A DNA stretch of 64,000 nt from Thalassia testudinum (Eukaryota; Streptophyta; Magnoliopsida; Alismatales; Hydrocharitaceae): assembly GCA_037157565.1 (NCBI GenBank), contig JAZHRO010000036.1:15550501-15614500 (forward strand). Reading direction: 5' to 3'. Position 1 is the stretch's first letter. Every line of letters starts with the position of its first letter. Made by a program: the position numbers and the translations under genes. The notes beneath the pieces are model-generated. The model was not told the origin of the DNA. It saw only the letters and a program-made list of their open reading frames with translations, and made no database searches. This document shows positions 10,321-21,603 of the stretch, in pieces.

Positions 10321-11500
10321 CTATATGCTATTTATAAAAGAAGTAGGTTAGATTATTTGGACTTGAGTTATTTTTCAATCATTAAGAAATTGTCTACTTA
10401 GGAACTGAACTTTCAAAGACACAACAGTGCCAGGGTATCAGCCAAAATGCAGACCGCTTCAAGCCCTCGCCTTATTAAAAGAAAAATTTCTTTTTCTCTT
10501 TTTCTCTTTTCTAATTTTTTTTTTTGATTTTCAAATTTTCGGGTTTAACAGTGGCTTTCTACAGCCATTCAACTCACCCAAAATTTGATGAGAACCCTAA
10601 GCTTTAAGCATCTTATTGTGATTGTGATAGACTCGTTGACTGGCAATTAGAACGGACTTTGGATTTCTACGCCTCTAGGTGACCTAACCAGAATTCTACC
10701 TAAAAGTGTATCTTTACAACCGGTAGCTTTCTCCCTACTTTTTTTTTTTTTTTTATGGGGTCAACACAAGGGTGAATCCAATGTATATCTCCCTGATTTA
10801 TTCTACTTCTCCACTTCTTCCTAAGTGTTTTGGGAATTTTTAGTGTATTTTCTGAGCTGGGTTTTGGACAACCGGTCGATGAGCTGTTACCACCGACAAC
10901 TTGCTAGCCATACTCGTGCGGCGAAGTGTGCCTTATTTCTTTTTGTTCTTTTCTCTTTTTTTTTTTTCTTTTTTTTTAAGTAGGTGGCTTCCCTAGTCTA
11001 AGATTTACCTAAAGGCAGCAAACTAAGAAAGGTCCAGCGACTGGGCTCTGGACAACCTACCTATGGGCTGTTACCCACGATAACTTGCCAGCCATATCAC
11101 CCTAGAAGGTTCATTAGCTACCCAATTTCCGTTAAAATCGCCGAACAACGAGTCAGTGCAAAGAAAGTGTGTAGATGCTTAAGACTTAAAATTCCCTCAA
11201 ATCAGAAGGCGGGTTGATAAGTCGTGTACTTATCACCCAAACTTATTTACTCCAATTACGAAAGAATTAAGATGGCGAGGACTCAAAAATAAATCCACAT
11301 TTTAGTGGATACACAGGCTAATTAAGTCCAAAGACCTGAGGGGTCTTTGTGTTCAGATCTTAATGTAGTTTTTCCTAAGATTGAAAATTTTCTTAAACCC
11401 AAATTCTCTTTTGTAATTTAGATTTTTATTTTATTTTATTTTATTTTAATCAAAATAAAATAAATCTACGGAGCTGACGAATGAATTCAGAGATAAATAT
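10321..11500 (-). other. Element C 3' untranslated region with a 60-bp direct repeat
   Basis: I see no coding frame. Two imperfect copies of a 60-bp unit, each with GGACAACC, GCTGTTACC and AACTTGC, lie at about 10859-10920 and 11040-11103. Long T-rich runs occur at about 10493-10523, 10737-10754 and 10938-10978. The stretch ends at the second polypurine block. Confidence 0.7.
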
Positions 11501-11540
11501 CCACCCCCCCATACCTATCTAATGCAATGTCCTCATTGTA
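11501..11540 (-). promoter_or_regulatory. Second polypurine-tract-plus-hairpin block of element C
   Basis: CCCCCCCATACCTA is followed by an inverted repeat with arm TGCAATG, loop TCCT and arm CATTGTA (one mismatch). It has the same design as the LTR-adjacent block but different arm bases. Confidence 0.65.
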
Positions 11541-11665
11541 TTAAAAAGACATAAAACAGAGTAGAAAAGCGAAGAAAGCACCTGAATTACATGAATGTCA
11601 GGTCTGCTCCGAGATGAAAAATTAAAAAGAACTGTATAAGTGCTGAGTTTAGTGCCTTCAGCTAG

Positions 11666-13363
11666 TCACACTATACAAAGAAAAGAAATGAAGAATTCAC
11701 ATGTGCAGGTCAGAATTAGAATGAACAAAAGAATCCTCTGACCTGTCAGCAGAGGTCCACAGATGTGGACCAGATTGTGGTGCAGACCCATACCCCATAA
11801 TCGAGAATATCTTAGGTTCTGGATAAAAATTACCCAAAACCTTAAATCAGAATGTAAGTGGGATCGGGCCTGTGATTTCTGAGGATGCAACCCAAGACCA
11901 AAAAGTCGGGTTACAGAGAATTGAAGCTCAAAAGGATAATCGTTGAATGTGTGCTTGGGTTGAACTTCCTCGAAACAAATGTCGTAAGGGTTCTGATTTG
12001 ATAGTTTCAACTTAAAAGGAACCCTTCGACTCAATCTTCTATTTCCTCCAGAATTAACTTCCCAAATCAAAACTTCCCAGCTCCTATCCTCCTCATTTAG
12101 CATATCAAATTCCAGGACCTCTTGAATATTCATCACCCCGTCTGAAATCTCCAAGTCTAAATGATGTGGCAGAATCAAAATTGACTTGGGTCTAATTATC
12201 TCAGAATTAGAATCATCAATAAGATCAACAGGGCATAACTGATAATCAGGGCATTGAATTGATTCCCCCAGAAAATGCGATTCTGGATCCGTAATGTGTG
12301 CCCTAATAAGATTAGTGTCCTCAGTTGTTGGGCTATCAAATGATCTATCAGATTCCTCAGGCCTAATCGTCTTACAGAAATCGTGCTCAGAAAACTCGCG
12401 TAAGACTTCGCAACTTGAATCTTCACCAGCAGGATCCGTATCAATGTATGTCCCAAAATCATTTGTCACTTTGTGTTCCAAGGAGACATACGTTTCCTCG
12501 TAACCCGGCTTAGGGATCTCAGGCGAAGAAATTAGATCATCATTAATTGGTTGTTTTAATTCAATCTGGTCAGCCTCGTAACACGTGTCCCCCCCAACAG
12601 GTGCCTGAGCGGGTTCTGTCATTGGCTTTCCTGAAGAGGGTTCATCCTGGGAATTATTCTAAGATTGAATTAAAGCAACCACAAATCTCATCCTCAATTT
12701 CGCTAATTTCCCAAGTAGAAACTCACCCGGGTTCTTATCCTTAACATCCTGGAGCCAATCCAACAAACAATTGTTTAAATCATCAATCATTTCAATCAGG
12801 GGCTCCAATCTCTCAATGCAAGGTATTGGCTGAACTTCTAAAGATTGAATGATATTCCTCAAGTTAGCCAGAACCTTATCTTGAACCTGATTAACCTGAA
12901 CTAAATGAGTTGGTTCGGGGTTGGGCGAGTTTAACATCAATGCAGAGGAATTAACGAATTGAGATTCGTTATACCCTTCCTGATGATAGGTCATTTCAGA
13001 TTGTTGAAAAGATGGTGATGACCTAAAGGCAGTGAAATCAGAGGATGGGTAAGGATCGGTGTATCCTTCTTGATTGTAGATCGTATTAGGTTGTGCATGA
13101 AAGGAAGACAATCTGTAATCGATGTAGCTCTGAGAAGGATAGAAATCAGAATCAAAGTGTTCAGGGTTAGACCCTAAACACGGGCGTCCGGAATTGTATC
13201 CCCAATCCGAATTATCCCAACTAACTGATGGTTGATTACAATACGAGTTGGGATAATCGTCATGTTGAGGATAATTCACAACAGGAGGGAAAGGGTGGGA
13301 ATGTGTGAAATATGTGCAAGGATTCATGAGACTCGGGAGGAAGAAAAGCGCCCTGCAATACAA
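11666..13363 (-). CDS. Element C long open frame, unrecognised protein (one internal stop)
   Basis: Two minus-strand frames (13363-12659 and 12622-11666) are in the same phase and separated by a single TAG at 12659-12661, giving about 565 codons. The first part is rich in Tyr, Ser, Pro, Asn and Gln, then forms a likely helical stretch (LANLRNIIQSLEV, LIEMIDDLNNCLLDWLQ). The second part is acidic and Ser-rich (GEDSSCEVLREFSEHD, LDLEISDGVMNIQEVL). It ends with a hydrophobic run, RILLFILILTCTCEFF, that could span a membrane. I see no zinc knuckle, protease DSG/DLG, RT or integrase motif. The start may be the first or a slightly later Met (MNPCTYFTH). It could be a diverged gag-related or ORF3-type product. 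The function is unknown. Confidence 0.6.
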
Positions 13364-14540
13364 ACAATCAAACCTGTCCTTAAATGGGTTAGCCTACAGA
13401 CCTACAGACTCTCAAAACCCGTCTTGAGATAAAGGATCGATTTGATCTACTTCTGTCTGTTCAATCCAACCAGTTAGAAGGAGGGACTGGGGAGAAGGTT
13501 CTTCCTTCGGCTTGCGCCTCCGGTTCCTAGTGTACCCCCCAGCCACGATCGTTTGACTCTACTCCCCTATCTAGACATCAAATTGAACAGTAGAAACTGA
13601 CTAATCGAAAATAATCTCGTTCTGGGTTTTGAAGAGCGAGTCAAATCCTTAAGGCCAACGTCTACTCTGTTTTATTTAGGGCTAGGTTTGAATGTGCTTT
13701 AGAATGTGATGGGCCCTTTAAATGGGTTGTGCCCTTAATGATTGATTGATTTGTGTGTGTGTGCACAACCAGCGGTTTTCAAGAAAGATTATTTTTGATG
13801 TGGTGAATTTTAAGGTTCAAATCTTGCTTAGTAGCTTTTAGGATTCAACTTTAGGTATTTTCAAACAAGTTTCATTGGCACACCAAGTTTTACAAGCACG
13901 TGTGAAGATGTTTTCCTTTAAAGTTTAAAAAGAATGTGGAGTGCCTGGTAAATCCCTAAAAGTTGAACCTAATAGGCAGCTACTTGATGAGTTTATTTTA
14001 TTTGAAGTGGCGCGGCCCAAACAACTCATACAATTGGCCTGATGCACCACTTAATTAGGCACACAAATATGGTTAACCTAGAATGATTTCTACTCTTTTA
14101 TGTGTTGCTTTGTGTGTACCAGTCCCACAGATCAGAACTCGGTTGAGTAGAAACAAATCAATTTGGTTAAGTGCCTTTAAATGTGGGTGTACGTTGTGTG
14201 TTTGTTGAAAATTGCCCCACAAAATTATCTTTTTATTTTTTATTTTTTTTATGGATGAGGGTGGAATGAATGTGAGTGAAAATCCAAACAACCAAACTAT
14301 TCCTAGGATTTATGCAAACACCTAGGTTAATTGGGATTTGAATTTAATGTGGCGAATGAAATCTATGGAGGGGGAAAGAATGGGGGAGCACTTATAGTTA
14401 TCTTCAACTGCACTTTACTCCAGTCTACCGCTTGTTGATTCCTTGATGGAGGTCTCTGCAAAACAATAGACACGAGTGAAAGCTAGTTAGAAAACAAATA
14501 AAGTGCAAGAAATGCGAAGAAAAGATCGGAAATCGTTGCT
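13364..14540 (-). other. Element C 5' leader
   Basis: This is non-coding leader between the primer site and the long frame. A block around 13490-13560 (GGTTCTTCCTTCGGCTTGCG and on) matches the leader of element D at 51420-51490, which supports kinship of the two families. Confidence 0.7.
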
Positions 14541-14561
14541 TCCCTGGCAACGGTGACAAAA
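14541..14561 (-). promoter_or_regulatory. Element C primer binding site
   Basis: The minus strand reads TTTTGTCACCGTTGCCAGGG right after the 5' LTR. It resembles the TGGCGCCGTTGCCGGGG-type site of Athila/Tat elements and the site of element D (55709-55728), with a few changes. Confidence 0.7.
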
Positions 14562-15884
14562 TGTTGAACGTGTTTTGCGAATCGCTACGCTTACGTGTTT
14601 GGTTTCAGAAAACCTGTCGTTGTAGTTCGAAAGCGAAGAATTCGTGTTCAACAAATAAAATTTATACGAAGGAGGACAAAGCAGAAGAATGGGAACGGAG
14701 CAACACGCCGTCGTCGTCGCGGGATCCACTTCCGAAGGGGAACGAAAATTGGACTTTATCTCGCAAGAAGCATCCCGGGTGTGGGACAAGCTTCTTTTGA
14801 GCTTTGGAGAGGTAGAGAGGAGAAATAAGGGATGAGAATTTCGTATGGAGGGGGTCTCCTTTTATAGTTGCAAGGAGTGGGGGCAAAATGGACATTATAA
14901 CTTCAAAATAATAAAAGAGGGGTCTTTAGTGACGGATAAATCCGTCACTAAAGCCCCGACATGGGGGTCGCCTCCGCGCCCACACGCGCCTCCTCGGTTG
15001 CCCGCTCCTCAATGCCCGCGCACGTCCAGTGCTTTTCAGCATCCAATCGCGAGATCGGACGGCTTAGATCGCGTCCGCGCCCGGTGCGTTGCGCGCCCCC
15101 CGCGCGTCTGATTGTGCGTTCGATTGCGTGTCCAATAGCGCGTCGACGGTATCGGGCGCGCGCGGCCATCCGATCTCCATCCGACGCTCCACCCGCACCC
15201 AATCGCTCGCGCCCTCCAGCGCCTCGCTACTGATCGAACCCGCACCTCGCGCTCGCGATAGCGCGCTCGACCACTACGCTATGGGGCGCGGATGGTCGAG
15301 CGGGCGCTTTTAATTGCGAGCGCCCACAGCCATTGGATTAAGATCCAACAGCGAAGAGCGATCGGGCGCAGGCTTTCATAAGACGCAAGCGGCCGTTTGG
15401 GCGGCTGAGATGGCGCCACGTGGCGTTATCTTGGCCGTCCATCTTCTGGAAGTTGTAGATGGTGCCACGGATGTCGGATTGACTCGATTTTTGTGTCGTT
15501 GGGCTGCGATCGTCGATCCGAATTCATCTGTGTGGTCGGATTTATCATCTGAAGTGTGGATTTACACCATCCTGGCCCTTGATCTTCTAGGGTTCCCGGG
15601 TCACTATCTGATGCTACGGATGCCTGATTAGGGCAATCTTGGAGTCATTGAACTCCAATCGTCGCCCTGATCACATCCATACGGTTGGATCTTTGATCCA
15701 AGGCCCTGATAAAATATTTTCCCTATCCAAGCACATAAAAGGAGGCAATTAACCTCCATTTTATTCAAAGTATTCTAAATGCAAGATGATGCATGTAATG
15801 CAATATTTATATCATGAAATGCAATCCTATGCTTAAGAACATGCATAAATAGACATCTTAAGTAGTGTAAATGTGTTTACATAA
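14562..15884 (-). repeat. Element C 5' LTR (326-bp internal deletion)
   Basis: It matches 8634-10282 but lacks a 326-bp segment, with the break after AAATTTATAC. It keeps the GTGACGGAT hairpin (14924-14953), the tRNA-like segment (15219-15289) and a TATA box at 14858-14867. Its last bases read ACATAA rather than ACATCA. Confidence 0.92.
15219..15289 (-). other. tRNA-like segment in element C LTR (right copy)
   Basis: This copy is also 71 nt, with the same ends, A-box and D stem as 9616-9686. The bases after GGTTCGAT have changed, weakening the T arm. Confidence 0.45.
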
Positions 15885-18710
15885 CGCCTATATTATCACA
15901 TAAAATTTTGGATTGCGCAAAAATCAATCAAAAGTCAGATAAAGTCTGTATCATCCAAATGAACTGTGAGCAAGTAAGTGAAGCAGCAATATATTTTGCT
16001 TCAGTCGTAGAAAGTGAAACACAAGTCTATTTCTTAGAGAACCATGAGACTAGAGATTCTCCAATAAAATGACATGTGCCGCTAGTGCTCTTTCAGTTTG
16101 TCCAACTCCCTGCATAGTCAGCATCACTATAGGATAATAGATCTAGGGATTGTGCTTTTGGATAGAAAAGACCAAGGTCTTTTGTGCTGTTTAGGTATCT
16201 AAATATTCTTTTTACTTCATTAAAATGAGATTCCTTGGGTTCGGATTGGAATCTCACACATAAACATGTAGCAAAAACAATATCAGGTTTAGAAGCTGTA
16301 AGATACAGTAGTGAACCTATCATGCCCCGGTATTTCTTTTCATCTACTCTCTTGACAGATTAATCTTTACCAAGAAAGTAGATAGAGCAATCGGAGTCTC
16401 TTTTCCATTTACATTTTCAAAGTCAAATTTCTTGAGAATTTCAAGAACATATTTTGGTTGACTAATGTAAATTCCTATGTCTAATTATTGAATTTGGAGT
16501 CCTAAAAAGAATCTGAGTTCACCCATCATACTCATTTCGAACTCAGTCTTCATAGTCTCACAGAAATGTTGACACAAGGACTCCTTAGTTGATCTAAATA
16601 TAATATCGTCAACATATATTTGAACCAGTAGGATGTCATGTCCTTCTTCTTTTACAGAAAGAGTTGAATCAACAATTTGAATCTTATATTCGTGCTGAAG
16701 AAGAAAGGTCCTAAGCCTATCATACTAGGCCCTGGGAGCTTATTTAAGTCCATATAAAGCCTTATTGAGCTTGTATACGTGTTTTGCATGTGCTGGGTCC
16801 TTGAACCCGGGAGACTGATGAACATAAACTTCTTCCTTAATATAACCATTAAGAAAGGCGCTCTTGACATCCATTTGATATAGCATGAAGTCCTTTGCAC
16901 TTGCAAAGGCAAGTAGCATCCGTATGGACTCCAAACGAGCAATAGGAGCATATGTCTCATCAAAGTCAATACCCTCATGTTGGTTATAGCCTTGAGCTAC
17001 AAGTCTGACTTTATTCCTGATTACTTCACCAGATTCATCCAATTTATTTCGGAATACCCACTTGGTTCCAACGATGATATTACCCTCAGGGATGGGTACC
17101 AAGTTCCATACATTATTCCTAGTAAATTGGAGTAGCTCCTCCTGCATAGCTATAACCCATGATTCATCCTTTAATGCCTCATCAACTTTCTTGGGTTCAA
17201 GTTGTGAAACAAAGACATTAAGGACAAAATCAGCTCTAAAGTGAGATCGGGTTTTTACACCTTGTTCAATATCACCTATGATTTATTCTTGAGGGTAATC
17301 TTTATGGTGTACCCATTCTGTTGGAAGATCATGTACATTTCGTGTATCTTACATTTTTGATACATCGATGAAGGGGGTATCTTCATCATCAGAATCTAAA
17401 TGATTTGGTTCAGGTTCACCTAAGTTTGTTTCGTTAAATGAAACATGCAGGGATTCTTTTATAACAAAAGTTCTTTTATTAAAGACTCGATAAGCTTTGC
17501 TTCTTGTTGAATAGCCAATAAAAATGCCTTCATCACCTTTAGCATCAAACTTATCAAGCCGATCACGGATGTTTAATAAATAACATCGACTTCCAAACAC
17601 CCTAAAATAAGAAATCGTAGGAGACTTCTCATAATAAAGCTCATATGGAGTTTTCTTAATAATAGGCCTTAAGAGAGTTCTATTAAGAACATAACATGCC
17701 GTATTAATGGCTTCTGCCCAGAAATATTTTTGAAGCCTAGACTCCAAGAGCAAGGTTCAAGTGCATTCTTGTAGAGTGTGATTCTTGCACTCTACAACAC
17801 CATTTTGAGATGGTGCCCGAGGAAATGAAAATTCATGGGTTATGCCAGAATTGACATAAAAATAAGAAAATTTTTCATTTTCAAATTCACCCCCATGATC
17901 AGTCCTAAGTCTAAGAATAGAGGATGATTTTTCCTTTTGAAGTCTTCGAGCAAGACTTAAGAAGGAATCAAATCAGTCATCTTTATGTTTCAAGAAGATG
18001 ACCCAAGTGAACCTAGAGAAGTCATCAACAATAACTAAGCAAAATCTTGATCCATTTAGACTCTCAAATTGTGTTGGCCCAAATAAATCAAGATGTATAA
18101 ATTCTAAAGGTCGTGCTGTTGAAACTAAATCTTTAGGTTTAAAAGAAGTTTTGTGCATTTTTCCAAGTTCACAAGATTTGAACAAAACATGATTTTTATA
18201 TAGGTTAGTTTGGGTAGGCCCCTTACTAACTCATTTTTGCCTAACCTATTACGATGTTTGTGATTAATGTGACCTAGCCTACGGTGCCAAAGATCTACTT
18301 CAACATGGGATGCAAGCAGACGTTATACAAATTTCTCTTGTGAAAAATGAAGAGCATAGATGTTTTCATATCTAAAGCCTTCAATTAAAATCGTATTTGT
18401 TCCTTCTTTTAATACTTTAAATCCAACTTTAATAAACAAAACATCACATCCATTATCACATATTTGACAACACTAAGCAGGTTATGTTTTAAGTTTTCTA
18501 CTAAAAGAATATTACGTACCTACTTAGAAGAATTACCTATTGTACCTTCACCAATAATGCGACAACGTTTGTTGTCGCCCAACTTGACGTGTCCTCCATC
18601 TTCGATTCTGGTCCACTTGATAAAGAGGTCGGACTGTCCCGTCATGTGCTTGGAACACCCACTGTCTAAGATCCATTTGTCCTTCTTAACCTGCAAAATA
18701 GTTTATTAAA
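15885..18710 (-). pseudogene. Element B pol: protease, integrase, RT and start of RNase H, broken
   Basis: Reading leftwards: protease WILDSGCSKHMTG (about 18670-18640), integrase zinc-binding remnant (KSCELGKMHK, 18185), core IHLDLFGPTQFES and VIVDDFSRFTWV, then the late integrase block KYFWAEAINTACYVLNRT and YFRVFGSRCYLL (17753-17349). RT follows: [32 protein letters not shown] (17147-16740), catalytic IYVDDII intact near 16596-16620, then IGSLLYLTASKPDIVFATCL and SYSDADYAGS of RNase H (16323-16093). Several frameshifts and stops separate these blocks. The frame ends at the C insertion. Confidence 0.9.
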
Positions 18711-18856
18711 TATATTTTAGGTACTCATTTTCTTTTGGGTCCTTGATGGTTAGTACCCTTCAAATCCTTAGGTTTATAGATCACATTGGTGTTAGATCTA
18801 TAATTCTTAAGATTCTTGACCTTTGGTAAATCCATGATTGTCTTGGTGCATGTGAT
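18711..18856 (-). other. Element B gag-pol junction
   Basis: This short stretch joins the gag and protease blocks. I see no clear motif. Confidence 0.4.
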
Positions 18857-20231
18857 TTATTTTGTGTTCTTTTTATTGTTAAACTTGGCTTTTAAATTAT
18901 TACAAAATTCTGTATTTAGCCTAGTTGTTGTTTTTAGATTATTCAAAGTATCCTCAAAATGTTTATAAATATCTTCTAATTCTACTATTTTAGCATGCAA
19001 TTGATTATTAGTTTCTTTTGACATTTCTAGATCTATTTCTAAATAAGATTTCTCTATTTCTAAGATTTTATAATTGTCATGCAAGATCTTATTTTCCTTT
19101 TTAATTAACCTAGCTTTATGATACAAATCTTCATATGCTTGTAATAACTCATTAAAAGTAATTTCAGATTCTACCTCATTTTCTGAACTATCGTTGTTCG
19201 CCATTAAACAAAGATGTGCAACTTCTATTTCTTCAGATTTCTCAGAAGATGATTTCGTGTCAGAATCACTATCATCCCAAGTCGCCTTGTATGCCTTTCT
19301 TGAAATCTTCTTCTTCTGATCTAGTCTTTGTCTTCTTTTCTTCCTTCTTTTTGATCATTGGACAATCCTTTCGTACGTGCTCCTTCTTCTTACACTCAAA
19401 ACAAATAATGTCATTTGTAAATTTATTTACTTTCTTACCTTATTTTCAGATGAATCTTCTGAATCTTCTCGTTAGAAGAGCAAGCTCCTCTTCTTCATCA
19501 GAGTTGGAATCATCGAGGTCCGGCTCCTCCTTCATAGCTTTAAAAGCAAGCTCCTTCTTCTTGCTTATGGATTTTTCTTCAATCTTCTTCATATTTTCGA
19601 ATTGGGCTTCTAATCAAGTCATCCAAGGAGAGAGTAGAAATGTCTTTCGCCTCTTGCATGGCTGTGGTCCTTGGAGACCAATCACTTGTAAGGGATCTCA
19701 AGATCTTCCTTACAAGTTGTTCCTCCTTCAGCTTGACTCTAAGGTTCTTCATTGGATTTATGATTTCTCCAAATCTTGTGTACATTCCTTTGATTGGTTC
19801 ACCTTTCTGCATCTTGAAACACGCATAGTTTTCTGTTAGAATAGAAATATGTGTTGCTTTTACCTTACTCGTACCTTCGTAGGTGACTTGCAACGTGTAC
19901 CATATCTCGTATGCGGAGATACGGTTAAACGTTCATATCTTCCATTGATATCTTCTGTATGGACTCGTGTTCCATATCTTCCATTGATAACGCACAATAG
20001 AGTGCGTTCATCGCTTTCGCATTTCCTGCAATCCTTTTCTTTTGTTCTGTAGTCCAAACAACACCTTCTTGCAGCTCCAGATCCATGTACTTGGATAAGA
20101 GTCCATGAGTCCTCATCCATGGCCTTGAGAAAGATTTGTATCCTCCTCTTCCAGTATCCATAGTCCGTCCCATCAAAGTAGGGAGGACGTCCAGATGACT
20201 GTCCTTCGGTGAGCTTGATTGGAGATGCCAT
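18857..20231 (-). pseudogene. Element B gag, frameshifted
   Basis: The start is ATG at 20229-20231 (MASPIKLTEGQ, then PPYFDGTDYGYWKRRIQIFL). Blocks in other frames follow: QKKRIAGNAKAMNALYCAL, then LVRKILRSLTSDW and STLSLDDLI (19893-19579). A zinc knuckle CFECKKKEHVRKDCP near 19380-19425 keeps C, C, H and C but has Glu in place of the usual Gly. KATWDDSDSD is near 19265-19295. A coiled-coil-like C-terminal part (115 residues, 19204-18857) closes the gene. The order matches Sirevirus gag. At least two frameshifts are needed to read it. Confidence 0.85.
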
Positions 20232-20269
20232 TGCGAAAGAGAATGGTTACTTCTTCTATTCGCAACCTA

Positions 20270-20282
20270 CTTTGATACCACC
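20270..20282 (-). promoter_or_regulatory. Element B primer binding site
   Basis: The minus strand reads TGGTATCAAAG two bases after the 5' LTR, close to the TGGTATCAGAGC complement of initiator tRNA-Met. Confidence 0.85.
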
Positions 20283-21598
20283 TATAGGATCTGTAAATCA
20301 CAAGCACACTAGAAGGGGGATGAATAATATGGTAAAAAAAAAAATGGAAGACAAATCAAACCACAAAATGCACAAGATATATAGTGGTTCCCCTTACTTG
20401 GGTACTCCACTACCTAAGTTTTCCGACTTAGGATTTTTAATCCGATTCCCTCAACCCGGAGGGAATCAATTTACTAAAACCTGAGGCAATTAACGGGTTA
20501 CCTCAACCCAATTACAAGATATTGAAAAGAAATAAAGATACAGGTTTAAGCAAAATACAAATAAAAGCTTACAACTAATCCCTAAGTCTCCAACAATTAT
20601 AGTGCTTAATTTGAGTATGTAAATTAATCTAACAAGAAAATTAAGGTGTAAAACAAATGAAGCTTTCAGAGAAGAACACGATTGCCATGAAGACTTGTTG
20701 CAAGTGGAGAATGGCCTTGAGAGAATTACAACAAGACGAGCTCTTTTGCAGCTAGTAATTTGAGAAATGAAGGTGTAGGCAAAGATAGAATTTTTTTTGG
20801 ATTCTTGGTTGTGTGAAAAAGACACTCAAGGAGTGCTTATATAACCCACTAAGCACCCTCCCTACGTTTACTAGCCGTTAGGGGTAATTTGGGAAGATTA
20901 AGGATAGATTTAATTACAAAATAGCCGTTTAGATTGGTTACAACGGTTAGTTGACTGCTTACAGTCAGCCCAACTAAGTCATTAGGTACCGGTACTCATG
21001 ATTAGTACCGGTACTTGTGACTCACAGATTTGGGTCCAGTGACCTACATGTACTGGTACTAGTGATTAGTACCGGTACTTGTAAGGTCCAGGCAAAAACC
21101 AATTACACAAACTGTGACCACTTGGTATCGGTACTTACGATGAGTACCGGTACTTGTTGTTCACAGTTTGGGACTTAGGCCCAAACCTATGCTTAGCATG
21201 TACCGGTACTTATGACCAGTACCAATACTTGCTACAAGTACCACATTTTGTAAGTGTAAATCAATTTTTAGAGAAATCCAACCTACTCTAAATGACTTGA
21301 TTTTGAAAAAATCGATTTTGAGTTTTGAAACGAGTGAATGAACGATTTTCTGAGCCCTAATTATCTCTATTTTGATTTTAACTCCTAGTTTCTATTTTAC
21401 TTGTTAGGAGACATATAAAGATTCTAAAAAATAATTAATACAATAAAAACTAGTCTTCTAATCTTCTTCCTTCATATGCAATCTTGTTGCTTGCCTTGAT
21501 AGGTTCTTTTGACCTGTAATACTTCATAAACACATTAGATTTAAACATGGTTTTGTTAACACCAAAACACAGAAGAGAGATGGAACTAGGTTCCAACA
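20283..21598 (-). repeat. Element B 5' LTR
   Basis: This 1,316-bp LTR pairs with 4541-5918. Its first bases read TATAGG where the other LTR has TGTAGG. It has a TATA box at 20837-20846 and an AGTACCGGTACT cluster at 20985-21240, and ends GGTTCCAACA. Confidence 0.95.
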
Positions 21599-21603
21599 AA
21601 GAT
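21599..21603. repeat. Target-site duplication AAGAT, right copy
   Basis: It directly follows the element B LTR and matches 4536-4540. Element A resumes after it. Confidence 0.95.

Larger units (their letters stand above)
8634..15884 (-). mobile_element. Element C: pol-less Athila-like (Ty3/gypsy) LTR element inside B
   Basis: C has LTRs at 8634-10282 and 14562-15884, a CGCCT target duplication, a gypsy-type primer site next to the right LTR and a G-rich tract next to the left LTR. The 4.3-kb interior has no protease, RT, RNase H or integrase motif, only one long unrecognised frame (11666-13363). Leader and 3' signals match those of the Athila-type element D: a leader block near 13490-13560 versus 51420-51490, a TGCTGAGTTTA block near 11640 versus 45220, and the tract-plus-hairpin motif. 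It is best read as a non-autonomous relative that relied on an Athila-like partner. Confidence 0.85.
4541..21598 (-). mobile_element. Element B: Sirevirus-like Ty1/copia retrotransposon inside A, split by element C
   Basis: B has two LTRs (4541-5918 and 20283-21598), a 5-bp AAGAT target duplication, a tRNA-Met primer site at 20270-20280, gag from 20231, pol from about 18700 to 8405 interrupted by C at 8634-15884, an ORF3 remnant and repeated polypurine tracts. Without C it is about 9.8 kb. The LTRs are closer to each other than those of A, fitting a later insertion. RT catalytic YVDD and protease DSG are intact, but many frameshifts and stops break gag and pol. Confidence 0.95.
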
